Source: Saccharopolyspora elongata
GTDB taxonomy: Bacteria; Actinomycetota; Actinomycetes; Mycobacteriales; Pseudonocardiaceae
Length of the DNA stretch: 64,000 bases
Direction of reading: 5' to 3'
Assembly: GCF_004348985.1 (NCBI RefSeq)
Contig: NZ_SMKW01000040.1
Coordinates: forward strand, 22,375 to 86,374
A program made the translations under genes and the position numbers. Under the pieces are notes generated by a model, which saw only the letters and a program-made list of their open reading frames with translations, ran no database searches and was not told the origin of the DNA. Each line of letters opens with the position of its first letter. Position 1 is the first letter of the stretch. Below, piece by piece: positions 56,753 through 64,000 of this stretch.

Positions 56753-58021
56753 ATGACCCAGCTCTGGCCTGCTCCGGTCGCCCGCGGCGCCGTGCACGCG
56801 ACCGTCCCGGTGCCCGGTTCGAAGTCCATCACCAACCGCGCGCTGGTGCTCGCCGCGCTCGCCGACGGCCCGTCGACGCTGCGCGCCCCACTGCGCAGCC
56901 GGGACACCGAGCTCATGGCCGGGGCGCTGCGCGCCCTCGGGGTCGAGATCCAGGACGGGCCGGACGGCTCGTGGCAGGTCGCGCCGGGCGAACTGCGGGG
57001 ACCGGCCGAGGTCGACTGCGGCCTGGCCGGCACGGTCATGCGGTTCGTGCCGCCGGTGGCGGCCCTGGCCGCCGGCCGGGTCACCTTCGACGGCGACCCG
57101 CAGGCCCGCCAGCGGCCGCTGGGCACGGTCCTCGACGCGCTGCGCGAGCTGGGCGCCGACATCAGCGGCAGCGCGCTGCCGTTCGACGTGCACGGCACGG
57201 GGAAGCTCACCGGCGGCACGGTCACCATCGACGCGTCCGCGTCGTCGCAGTTCGTCTCCGGGCTGCTGCTTTCCGCGCCGCGGTTCGAGCAGGGCGTCAC
57301 GGTGCTGCACGAGGGCAAGCCGGTGCCGTCGCTGCCGCACATCGAGATGACCGTGGCGATGCTGCGCGCCGCCGGCGTCGACGTCGACGACCGGGAGCCG
57401 GACACCTGGCGGGTGGCGCCGGGCGAGATCCGCGCGCTGGACGTCGAGATCGAGCCCGACCTGTCCAACGCCACCCCGTTCCTCGCCGCCGCGGCGGTGA
57501 CCGGCGGCACCGTGACCGTGCCCGGTTGGCCGGCGCAGACCACGCAGGCCGGCGACGCCATCCGCGACATCCTGAGCCAGATGGGCGCGCAGGTGGAGCG
57601 CACCGAGGCCGGGCTGACCGTCACCGGCCCCGCCGAGCTCACCCCGGTCGACATCGACCTGCACGACGTCGGCGAGCTCACTCCGACCGTCGCGGCGCTG
57701 GCCGCCTTCGCGACCGGCCGCTCGCGGCTGCGCGGCATCGCGCACCTGCGCGGCCACGAGACCGACCGGCTCGCCGCGCTGCAGAACGAGCTCACCAAGC
57801 TCGGCGGCGCGGTCGAGCAGACCGAGGACGGGCTGCTGGTCGAGCCGCGGCCGCTAACCGGCGGGAGCTGGCATTCCTACGCCGACCACCGGATGGCCAC
57901 GGCCGGCGCGATCCTCGGGCTGAAGGTGCCCGGCGTGGTCGTCGAGGACATCGCGACGACCGCCAAGACGATCCCAGACTTCCCCGGGATGTGGGCGGCG
58001 ATGCTCGGGGAATCGGCGTGA
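56753..58021 (+). CDS. aroA: 3-phosphoshikimate 1-carboxyvinyltransferase (EPSP synthase)
   Basis: Sixth step of the shikimate pathway, joining phosphoenolpyruvate to shikimate-3-phosphate, 422 residues. Motifs: GSKSITNRALVLAALADG near 22, the PEP-site CGLAGTVMRF, QARQRPLG, SASSQFVSGLLL and the C-terminal HRMATAGAI. ATG at 56753 gives MTQLWPAPVA; the reading upstream belongs to the opposite strand. rsgA follows in the same direction after 16 bases. Confidence 0.95.
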   Translation: MTQLWPAPVARGAVHATVPVPGSKSITNRALVLAALADGPSTLRAPLRSRDTELMAGALRALGVEIQDGPDGSWQVAPGELRGPAEVDCGLAGTVMRFVPPVAALAAGRVTFDGDPQARQRPLGTVLDALRELGADISGSALPFDVHGTGKLTGGTVTIDASASSQFVSGLLLSAPRFEQGVTVLHEGKPVPSLPHIEMTVAMLRAAGVDVDDREPDTWRVAPGEIRALDVEIEPDLSNATPFLAAAAVTGGTVTVPGWPAQTTQAGDAIRDILSQMGAQVERTEAGLTVTGPAELTPVDIDLHDVGELTPTVAALAAFATGRSRLRGIAHLRGHETDRLAALQNELTKLGGAVEQTEDGLLVEPRPLTGGSWHSYADHRMATAGAILGLKVPGVVVEDIATTAKTIPDFPGMWAAMLGESA

Positions 58022-58037
58022 GCGCGGGGGCGGCCTG

Positions 58038-59045
58038 ATGCGCAAGCGCGGTTGGCGGGACCTGGACGAGTCCGATGTGCGGGTGCGCCCGGGGCGGCGG
58101 GGCAGCCGTCCGCGCAGCAAGCAGCGCCCCAAGCACGAGGACGCGGCGGCCGCGATGGTGGTCGCGGTCGACCGCGGCCGGTGGACGTGCGCACTGGACG
58201 GGAACCCGGACCGGCTGGTCACCGCCATGCGGGCGCGCGAGCTCGGCCGCACGCCGGTGGTGGTCGGCGACAGCGTCGGCCTGGTCGGTGATATCTCCGG
58301 CAAGCCCGACACGCTGGCCCGGATCGTGCGGGTCGACGACCGCACCAGCGTGTTGCGCCGCACCGCCGACGACACCGACCCGTACGAGCGGGTCGTGGTC
58401 GCCAACGCCGAACAGCTGATCATCGTGGCCGCGCTGGCCGATCCGCCGCCGCGGCCCGGCTTCATCGACCGCTGCCTGGTCGCCGCCTACGCGGGCGGGC
58501 TGACGCCGGTGCTGTGCCTGACCAAGGCCGACCTCGCCGATCCCGGCGAGTGGATCGCCACGTACTCCTCCCTGGACATGCCGATCACGATCACCCGCCA
58601 GGACTGCGAACCCGAGGAACTCCGCGCGCTGCTCGCGGACCGGGTGTCCGCGCTGGTCGGCCACTCCGGCGTCGGCAAGTCCACATTGGTCAACCGGCTG
58701 GTGCCTGCGGCCGACCGGGCGACCGGCGAGGTCAGCGGCGTCGGCAAGGGCCGGCACACCTCGACCTCGGCGGTCGCGCTGCCGCTGCCCGGCCGGGGCT
58801 GGGTGGTGGACACCCCGGGCATCCGCTCGTTCGGCCTGGCGCACGTCACCCCGGACGACGTGATCGCCGCGTTCGAAGGCTTCGCAGAGGCGGCGGAGGA
58901 ATGCCCGCCGAACTGCGGCCACCTCGGTGGTTCCGACGATCCGGACTGCCACCTGGACACCTACGCCGCCGACGGTGGCAGCGTCGAGCAGCTCGCCTCG
59001 CTGCGCCGCCTGCTGCGTTCCCGGGCCGGGCTCGACGAGGCCTGA
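58038..59045 (+). CDS. rsgA: ribosome small-subunit-dependent GTPase A
   Basis: Circularly permuted GTPase (335 residues) that checks maturation of the 30S subunit. OB-fold about 40-110, then G4 TKAD at 162-165, G1 GHSGVGKS at 208-215, G3 DTPG at 258-261, and a C-terminal zinc knuckle with CPPNCGHL and DCHLD. The aroA-rsgA order is shared with mycobacteria. Confidence 0.95.
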   Translation: MRKRGWRDLDESDVRVRPGRRGSRPRSKQRPKHEDAAAAMVVAVDRGRWTCALDGNPDRLVTAMRARELGRTPVVVGDSVGLVGDISGKPDTLARIVRVDDRTSVLRRTADDTDPYERVVVANAEQLIIVAALADPPPRPGFIDRCLVAAYAGGLTPVLCLTKADLADPGEWIATYSSLDMPITITRQDCEPEELRALLADRVSALVGHSGVGKSTLVNRLVPAADRATGEVSGVGKGRHTSTSAVALPLPGRGWVVDTPGIRSFGLAHVTPDDVIAAFEGFAEAAEECPPNCGHLGGSDDPDCHLDTYAADGGSVEQLASLRRLLRSRAGLDEA

Positions 59046-59187
59046 TCCCCCCGAACGAGGCTCGATCGTCCCCTGTGGTGTGACGACTTCGTTGTTAGCG
59101 TGGATCTCGGCGTCCGATGCGGGTTTTTCCTTGACCGCGCGGACGATTCGGCCACCGCACGCTGACACGGCCCGAGGAGCTCGCCCG

Positions 59188-60054
59188 ATGCCACGAGCCA
59201 GCACCAGGACCGCGGTGTTGTCCGCCGGTCTCGCCCTGATCGCCGCGCTAGGCGCCTGCGGCGCCGAACCACCTCCGCGGCCCGGGCCGCTGATGGCCGC
59301 CCGCCCCGACCTCCGCCCGCGAGCGGATGCCCTGTTGTCGCAGGTCATCAACAAGATCAGCGAACGCGGCAGCGTGCACAGCAGCGTGCGCGGAAGCCTC
59401 GGCCTGGTGGGCGAACTGACCGCCGATGGCGCCGTCCGCTACCGGGGCCCGCAAGCCGATCTCGCCTTCGAAGGCCAGACCAGAACGCCCGGGAACCGGT
59501 CGCCGCAGCGCCTCTCACTGTCCATCATGGATGGTGTCGGCTACCTGCGGACCCCGCTGGTGCGGCCCGAGCCGGACAAGCCCTGGCTGAAGATCACGCC
59601 CGGTGGCGCCGACTTCGGCGACCAGCTCCTCGGTCCCGCGCTGGACCAGCTGCACGATGCCGTCGACCCGCGTGCCGCCTTCACCGGCGTGGAGCCCGCC
59701 ACCCGCATCCAGACCAGCGCGCCCGACACCGTCGACGGCAAGCCCACCACCCGCTACGAGCTGCGGATCATCACCTCGCAGGCCGCCGACGTGGCCGACG
59801 ATCCGCAGCAGCGCGACCGGTTCCGGCAGGCCGCCGATGCCGGCGAGCCGGAACTCGGCTACCAGCTGTGGCTCGACGACTCCGGCCTGCCCGTGCGGTT
59901 CGCCGCCGACCAGGAGGTCGCCCAGGCCGGCGAGGTGTCGCTGACCTCGACCTACCGCGACTGGGGCGCCCCCGCCGACATCCCGGTCCCGCCCGCCGGG
60001 CAGATCGGCGTCTTCGACGCCCTGCCGCCGCAGGCGCAGCAGCCGCCGCGGTGA
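59188..60054 (+). CDS. LprG/LppX-like lipoprotein, copy 1
   Basis: A 288-residue secreted lipoprotein: signal MPRASTRTAVLSAGLALIAA ending LGAC with Cys24 as the lipid site. The mature part has the LolA/LprG-like features VRGSLGLVGEL, KPWLKITPGG and YQLWLDDSGLPVRF. Relatives bind and move lipids or glycolipids in the actinobacterial envelope. ATG with GAGGAGC upstream. A paralogue follows 85 bases downstream. Confidence 0.85.
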   Translation: MPRASTRTAVLSAGLALIAALGACGAEPPPRPGPLMAARPDLRPRADALLSQVINKISERGSVHSSVRGSLGLVGELTADGAVRYRGPQADLAFEGQTRTPGNRSPQRLSLSIMDGVGYLRTPLVRPEPDKPWLKITPGGADFGDQLLGPALDQLHDAVDPRAAFTGVEPATRIQTSAPDTVDGKPTTRYELRIITSQAADVADDPQQRDRFRQAADAGEPELGYQLWLDDSGLPVRFAADQEVAQAGEVSLTSTYRDWGAPADIPVPPAGQIGVFDALPPQAQQPPR

Positions 60055-60083
60055 CCGCACTTCCCGCAAAACGCCCGAAAAAG

Positions 60084-60125
60084 GCATGAAGAACTGTTAC
60101 TTTTCAGGCATTGCAATCTTCATGC
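60084..60125. promoter_or_regulatory. inverted repeat in the leader of the second lipoprotein
   Basis: GCATGAAGA (60084-60092) and TCTTCATGC (60117-60125) are perfect arms around 24 AT-rich bases that include TTACTT, a possible -10. It ends 2 bases before the Shine-Dalgarno and could be an operator or an mRNA hairpin. Confidence 0.45.
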
Positions 60126-60139
60126 AGAGAGGAAATCCC

Positions 60140-60931
60140 GTGCGCCGCACCACAGTCGCCCTGTCCGCAGCAGCGTTGGCGATCACCCTGGGCGCCTGCA
60201 GCCAGGGCGGCACGCCAGCCAACCCGGGCAACGCCGGTCAGGAGCAGACCGAGAGCTCCAGCTCTCCGTTCAAGGACATCTCGTCGCTGATCAGCTCGGC
60301 GAAGTCCAGCATGGACGCGAAGAAGACCGTGACGGTGTCCTTCGAGGGCACCGGCGCCGTTCAGGCCCTCGGCTCCACGAAGTGCCAGCTCGACATCGCG
60401 CAGACCGAGATGGCCTGCACCGGGGCGACCGAGATGGTGTTCACCAAGGACGGGATGTACATCAAGAGCCCGGAACTGGCCCAGCTCTCCGGTGACCCGA
60501 GCAAGCCGTGGCTGAAGATGGCCGCCAACGACTCGATGGCGCAGCAGCTCGGCCAGCTGGGCAAGATCAACGACTTCGAGTCCATGCTCCCGCCCGGGTC
60601 CAAGATCACCTCCAGCGCCAAGGAGCAGGTCGACGGCCAGGAGGCGACCCGCTACGAGATCGTGACCGACCTCAAGGAAGCCGCCGCCGGCGCCAAGCCC
60701 GAGGAGAAGCCGGCGTTCCAGGCGCTGGTCGACGCCGGGGTCACCGAGCTCAAGCAGACCGTGTGGGTGGACGCCGAGGGCCTGCCGCTGAAGGCCGACT
60801 CGACCACGCCCGCCCTCACCGTGGCCGGCCAGCAGATCCCCGAGTCGACCATGACGGTCCGCTACAGCGACTGGGGCAAGCCGGTCCAGATCACCGTGCC
60901 GCCGGCCGACCAGGTCCAGGAAAAGCGCTGA
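60140..60931 (+). CDS. LprG/LppX-like lipoprotein, copy 2
   Basis: A 263-residue lipoprotein with lipid site Cys20 (ITLGAC), a Ser-rich stretch (ESSSSP) and the same KPWLKMAANDS, KQTVWVDAEGLPLKAD and MTVRYSDWGKPVQI layout as the preceding gene. GTG at 60140 has GAGAGGA 7 bases upstream; an ATG at 60086 falls within the inverted repeat and is unlikely. Lipid binding is inferred from family. Confidence 0.87.
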   Translation: MRRTTVALSAAALAITLGACSQGGTPANPGNAGQEQTESSSSPFKDISSLISSAKSSMDAKKTVTVSFEGTGAVQALGSTKCQLDIAQTEMACTGATEMVFTKDGMYIKSPELAQLSGDPSKPWLKMAANDSMAQQLGQLGKINDFESMLPPGSKITSSAKEQVDGQEATRYEIVTDLKEAAAGAKPEEKPAFQALVDAGVTELKQTVWVDAEGLPLKADSTTPALTVAGQQIPESTMTVRYSDWGKPVQITVPPADQVQEKR

Positions 60932-60938
60932 AACCGCG

Positions 60939-60970
60939 GTGCGGCCCGAGGCGACTCGCCCGGGCCGCAC
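60939..60970. terminator. hairpin between convergent genes
   Basis: GTGCGGCCCG (60939-60948) pairs with CGGGCCGCAC (60961-60970) between the lipoprotein stop and the stop of the minus-strand gene at 60981. No T-tract. Confidence 0.65.
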
Positions 60971-60980
60971 CACCCGGTCG

Positions 60981-61484
60981 CTACATCAGCTCCAGCAGGA
61001 ACGGCACCTCTTGCGGGGCGTACCAGGCGAGTTCGTGGTCCTCGGCCTCGCCCAGGGTGAAGTCCGCGTCCGGATCGCCGAGGTCAGCGGCGTCGATGAC
61101 CTCCGCCGCGGCGCGCACCGCGTCCTCCGCTTCCGTGGCGTCCACGTGCACCGCCGCGATCTTCTTCCACTGCACCGGCCCGGTCACCTTCACCACGGCG
61201 TGGTCCAGATCGGGCCGCAGCGTCACGTCGTCGACATCGGCGGAGATCACCACCCGGCGGAGCTCGACCTTCTCGCCCGCGCCCAGGTCACCACCGATCA
61301 ACCGAAGCGACGCCCGAGCAGCCTCACGCATCGCCGCGTACTCCAGCTCCTCCGTGTCGCCACTGGCGTAGGACTCGCGCAGCGCCGGCGTCAACGCGAA
61401 CGCCGTCCCACCCAGCGGCTGCAACTGCTTCTCCTCCACCAGTCGCCGCAACATCGGCACCGTGGCGGGCAGGTAAACCCTCAT
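60981..61484 (-). CDS. conserved actinobacterial protein (DUF6912-like)
   Basis: A 167-residue soluble protein starting MRVYLPATVPMLRRLVEEKQ, with no catalytic motif recognised. I recall an actinobacterial DUF6912 family that fits. Its ATG overlaps the stop of the WS/DGAT-family gene by 4 bases, so both are translated together. The acidic C-terminal half contains DATEAEDAVRAA and EDHELAWYAPQE. Function unknown. Confidence 0.82.
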   Translation of the reverse strand: MRVYLPATVPMLRRLVEEKQLQPLGGTAFALTPALRESYASGDTEELEYAAMREAARASLRLIGGDLGAGEKVELRRVVISADVDDVTLRPDLDHAVVKVTGPVQWKKIAAVHVDATEAEDAVRAAAEVIDAADLGDPDADFTLGEAEDHELAWYAPQEVPFLLELM

Positions 61485-62917
61485 GCGTCGACCGTCCCGA
61501 TCATCTCGTCCACTGCTTCTCCGATCATCGCCGCCAACACGTCCACATCGGGCATCGCATCCCGATCCGCGTTCAACCCGAAGTACACGCCGCCGTCGTA
61601 GGAGGTAACGCCTACCGACAGCGACTGGTTCTTGGCCAACGGCACCACCGGGAACATCTCCATCATCCTCGCTCCCGCCGCGTACAACGGCACCTGCGGT
61701 CCCGGAACGTTGGTCACCAGCACGTTGAACAATCGGTCCGAGAACTGGTTCGCGACCCGTGCCCCCAACGCGTGCAGGGTCGGTGGCGCGAACCCGGACA
61801 CCTTGACCAGCGCACCGGCCGCCACCGACTGCCCGGACTCCGCGTGCGCGCGCATGGCATGGCTGACCTGGTGCAGCCGGACGATCGGATTCCCCTCGCC
61901 CACCGGCAGATCCACCAGGTAGGCCGACACCTTGCTGCCGACCGAGCCGACCGGCAGGCTGCCGGTCTCCGGGTACGTCGCGCGCGCCTCGGCGTCGTCG
62001 GAACGCACCGACACCGGCACCATCGCGCGCAGCGTCGTCGACGGGGACACCACTTCGCCGCGGGACAACAACCAGTTCCGCAGCGCACCGGTCACCACCG
62101 CCAGCACCACGTCGTTGACGGTGCTGCCGTGAGCTTGGCGGACGGCGCGGAAGTCGTCGAGCTTGGCCCGCGCGACAGCGAACCGGCGCTGCGTGGAGGT
62201 CGGCGCGTTTAGTGGCCCGCTCGGTGCAGGAACCACTGCGGTGCGCAGCGCCGAGGCGACACCGCCGAGCGCCCGCGTGATCTTCTGGACCGTCGCGGTG
62301 GCGTCGACCACGGCCGCCCGAACGTTCTCCACCACCTCGCCGGGACGTTGCACGGCGTCGGTCATCGCCTCGACCACCAGCTCCGCGAGGCTCGGTTCCG
62401 GGCGCGGCATCCACAGCTCATCGGCGTCCGGAACCTGCCGGTCGCGCTCCACGTCCAGGATCACCTGGCCGATGTCGATAGCGCCGATGCCGTCGACCAT
62501 CGCCTGGTGCGTCTTGGTGATCACCGCCACCCGGTTCTTGGACAGCCCCTCTACCAGGTAGATCTCCCACAGCGGCCGGGTGGGGTCGAGCTTGCGGGAC
62601 ATCAGCCGCGCGGCCAGGTCGTGCAGCTGATCGTCGTTGCCCGGCTTGGGCAGCGCCGACCGCCGCACGTGGTAGGTGATGTCGAAGTCCTGGTCGTCCA
62701 CCCACACCGGGCGCACCAACCCGCCCGGAACCTGCATCACCCGCTGCCGGTATCTCGGCACCAAGCCCAGCCGGCGGTCGATCAGCGCCAACACCTTGTC
62801 GTAGTCGAACCCGGTGCGCGGGCGCCGGAACACAGCGACGCCACCGACGTGCATCGGCGTCGTGTAGTCCTCGAGGTAGAGGAACGAGGCGTCGACTGCG
62901 GAGAGACGATCGGACAT
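61481..62917 (-). CDS. WS/DGAT acyltransferase family protein
   Basis: A 478-residue protein of the wax ester synthase/diacylglycerol acyltransferase family (MSDRLSAVDASFLYLED, PLWEIYLVEGL, NVLVTNVPGPQVPLY and a final NADRDAMPDVD). The active-site motif HHxxxDG reads His137-Gln138-A-M-V-Asp142-Gly143, so the second His, thought to be catalytic, is replaced by Gln; activity may be altered. Upstream CAGGAT sits 7 bases before the ATG, suggesting a leaderless message. It would make triacylglycerol or wax ester if active. Confidence 0.9.
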   Translation of the reverse strand: MSDRLSAVDASFLYLEDYTTPMHVGGVAVFRRPRTGFDYDKVLALIDRRLGLVPRYRQRVMQVPGGLVRPVWVDDQDFDITYHVRRSALPKPGNDDQLHDLAARLMSRKLDPTRPLWEIYLVEGLSKNRVAVITKTHQAMVDGIGAIDIGQVILDVERDRQVPDADELWMPRPEPSLAELVVEAMTDAVQRPGEVVENVRAAVVDATATVQKITRALGGVASALRTAVVPAPSGPLNAPTSTQRRFAVARAKLDDFRAVRQAHGSTVNDVVLAVVTGALRNWLLSRGEVVSPSTTLRAMVPVSVRSDDAEARATYPETGSLPVGSVGSKVSAYLVDLPVGEGNPIVRLHQVSHAMRAHAESGQSVAAGALVKVSGFAPPTLHALGARVANQFSDRLFNVLVTNVPGPQVPLYAAGARMMEMFPVVPLAKNQSLSVGVTSYDGGVYFGLNADRDAMPDVDVLAAMIGEAVDEMIGTVDA

Positions 62918-63001
62918 GTCCGCGATCCTGGCACACGAGCCGCCGGTTCCCGAGGGGTTCCAGTCGAGGAGGGCGCGGCGGAGCATGTGACACTTGGAAG
63001 C

Positions 63002-63766
63002 GTGACCAGCGAAGTTTCCCCTAAAGATCGATTCGTCACCGTTTACGGCCGCAAGCCGGTGCTGGAGGCGTTGACGGACTACGACCTGCGCGTGGACAAG
63101 GTGATCCTCGCCGAGGGGCTGCGCGGCTCGATCATCGACGAGATCCAGGAGGCCGCCGCCGACCGCGCGGTGCGGGTCCAGCGCGCGAGCGCGCACCGGG
63201 TGAAGGTGCTGGCCGGGAACGGTCGGCACGACCAGGGCGTGCTGGCCGACGTGGTGGCCCGGAAGATGCGGCCGCTCTCGGACGCGCTCGCCGACCCCGC
63301 GCACGCACCGCAAACCATCCTGCTGCTCGACGGTCTGACGACGCCGGCGAACGTAGGCATGATCCTGCGCACCGCCACCGCTGCCGGAATCGACGGAATC
63401 GTGGTGCCGCACCGCGGCGTCGCCAGCCTCGACCCGCTGGTCATCAAGGCTTCGGCCGGAGTGGCGTTCCACGCACCGGTCCTGCGGACCCGCACCGCCG
63501 GCGAAGCGGCGGAGCTGCTGACGGAGGCCGGCTACCCGTTGTTCGCGCTCGAAGCCTCCGCGAAGGAGAGCATCTTCGACGCCGACTTCGGACCGCGCGC
63601 GGTGTTCGTGCTGGGCAGCGAAACCGCCGGGCTTTCGGAAGACGTGCAGGCGCGAGTCGCCCAGCCGTTGTCCATTCCGATGGCCGGTGGGGTGGAATCG
63701 CTCAACGTCGCCAGCGCCGCGGCGGTGCTGTGCTTCGAACTCCTCCGACGCAAGCTGGCTTCCTGA
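63002..63766 (+). CDS. rlmB: TrmH/SpoU-family RNA 2'-O-ribose methyltransferase (RlmB-like)
   Basis: A 254-residue SPOUT methyltransferase with an N-terminal RNA-binding domain (VYGRKPVLEAL) and the knot motifs GLTTPANVGMILRTATAAG, VLGSETAGLS and IPMAGGVESLNVASAAAV. It probably methylates 23S rRNA (position 2251 type) or tRNA. The GTG at 63002 is chosen by family start; divergent from the WS/DGAT gene with 84 bases between. It faces the rRNA operon end. Confidence 0.9.
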   Translation: MTSEVSPKDRFVTVYGRKPVLEALTDYDLRVDKVILAEGLRGSIIDEIQEAAADRAVRVQRASAHRVKVLAGNGRHDQGVLADVVARKMRPLSDALADPAHAPQTILLLDGLTTPANVGMILRTATAAGIDGIVVPHRGVASLDPLVIKASAGVAFHAPVLRTRTAGEAAELLTEAGYPLFALEASAKESIFDADFGPRAVFVLGSETAGLSEDVQARVAQPLSIPMAGGVESLNVASAAAVLCFELLRRKLAS

Positions 63767-63836
63767 GCCTTGGACGGGTGGTGGTTCGGCCGCGGCCGTC
63801 CGCCACCCGATGAATTCCCCGTCGATGGCAAATAAA

Positions 63837-63879
63837 AAGGGTCCCTTCTCTTCCGGTTACCGGAAGAGAAGGGACCCTT
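63837..63879 (-). terminator. rRNA operon terminator
   Basis: Perfect 21-base arms at 63837-63857 and 63859-63879 around one base. On the minus strand the stem is followed by TTTTTATTT, so it terminates the rRNA transcript entering from the right edge. Confidence 0.93.
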
Positions 63880-63891
63880 CTCAAAAAATGT

Positions 63892-64000
63892 GTCGGCGGT
63901 GTCTTACTCTCCCACACCCTATCGAGTGCAGTACCATCAGCGCTGGGGAGCTTAGCTACCGGGTTCGGAATGGGACCGGGCGGACCCTCCCCGCCATCGC
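63892..64000 (-). rRNA. rrf: 5S ribosomal RNA (partial at window edge)
   Basis: The minus strand reads GGTCCCATTCCGAACCC, GGTAGCTAAGC, GATGGTACTGCA and GGTGTGGGAGAGTA in the order of bacterial 5S rRNA, ending near GACACCGCCGAC. The first roughly 10 bases of the RNA lie beyond the window. A terminator follows directly. Confidence 0.95.

Overview
The window is high-GC actinobacterial DNA with GTG and TTG starts, 4-base start/stop overlaps and GC-rich hairpin terminators. Gene content and order point to Pseudonocardiaceae, most likely Saccharopolyspora or a close relative; this is inferred from gene content only. The block from whiB1 to rsgA keeps an order like the Mycobacterium tuberculosis Rv3219-Rv3228 region, and the Kgd, Ni-superoxide dismutase and SigH/RsrA proteins are typical of actinobacteria.

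Layout: 0.1-6.7 kb, a conserved hypothetical, an ABC-2 exporter pair and a large fused double ABC exporter. 7.3-11.6 kb, kgd (TCA cycle) and a small acidic protein. 11.8-18.7 kb, accessory genes: an antibiotic-monooxygenase-fold protein, a GNAT protein, a secreted His-rich peptide, the tdh-kbl threonine catabolic operon with a LysR regulator, and a quinone-oxidoreductase-like enzyme. 18.8-26.8 kb, a complete histidine utilisation (hut) cluster with a divergent IclR regulator. 27.1-30.4 kb, an osmoprotectant (OpuC type) ABC importer. 30.6-41.6 kb, a branched-polyamine-synthase family protein, a multi-PAS GGDEF/EAL protein, malic enzyme, RmlC, Ni-SOD with its maturation protease, a deaminase, a hydrolase and two NAD(P)H-linked redox enzymes. 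41.7-49.6 kb, an AfsR-type giant regulator, an AraC/DJ-1 regulator with a paired DJ-1 protein, a phosphatase, a GNAT protein, a membrane protein and a lipid-kinase family protein. 49.7-59.0 kb, the conserved block: whiB1, pdtaS, a biotinyl/lipoyl protein, the tiny ribosomal protein bL37, rsrA, sigH, ybaK, an alpha/beta hydrolase, two SRAP proteins, aroA and rsgA. 59.2-63.8 kb, two LprG/LppX-like lipoproteins, a small conserved protein, a WS/DGAT-family protein and an RlmB-type methyltransferase. The right edge holds the end of an rRNA operon (5S, minus strand) with its terminator.

Themes: thiol/redox stress (SigH-RsrA, a SigR-type promoter at 11.3 kb, two SoxR-like promoters at 12.4 and 18.7 kb, Ni-SOD, quinone reductases), nitrogen and carbon scavenging (hut, tdh-kbl, malic enzyme, Kgd), and compatible-solute uptake.

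The least explained signal is a family of about 22 short intergenic repeats (consensus TGRCAGRAARGTTCCC) confined to 2.6-18.8 kb. Others are three helically phased repeats before rmlC, palindromes of the TTTCGCGCGAAA type, a GAACGG/CCGTTC repeat patch at 26.9-27.0 kb, and a possible 110-base miniature element at 45.9 kb.
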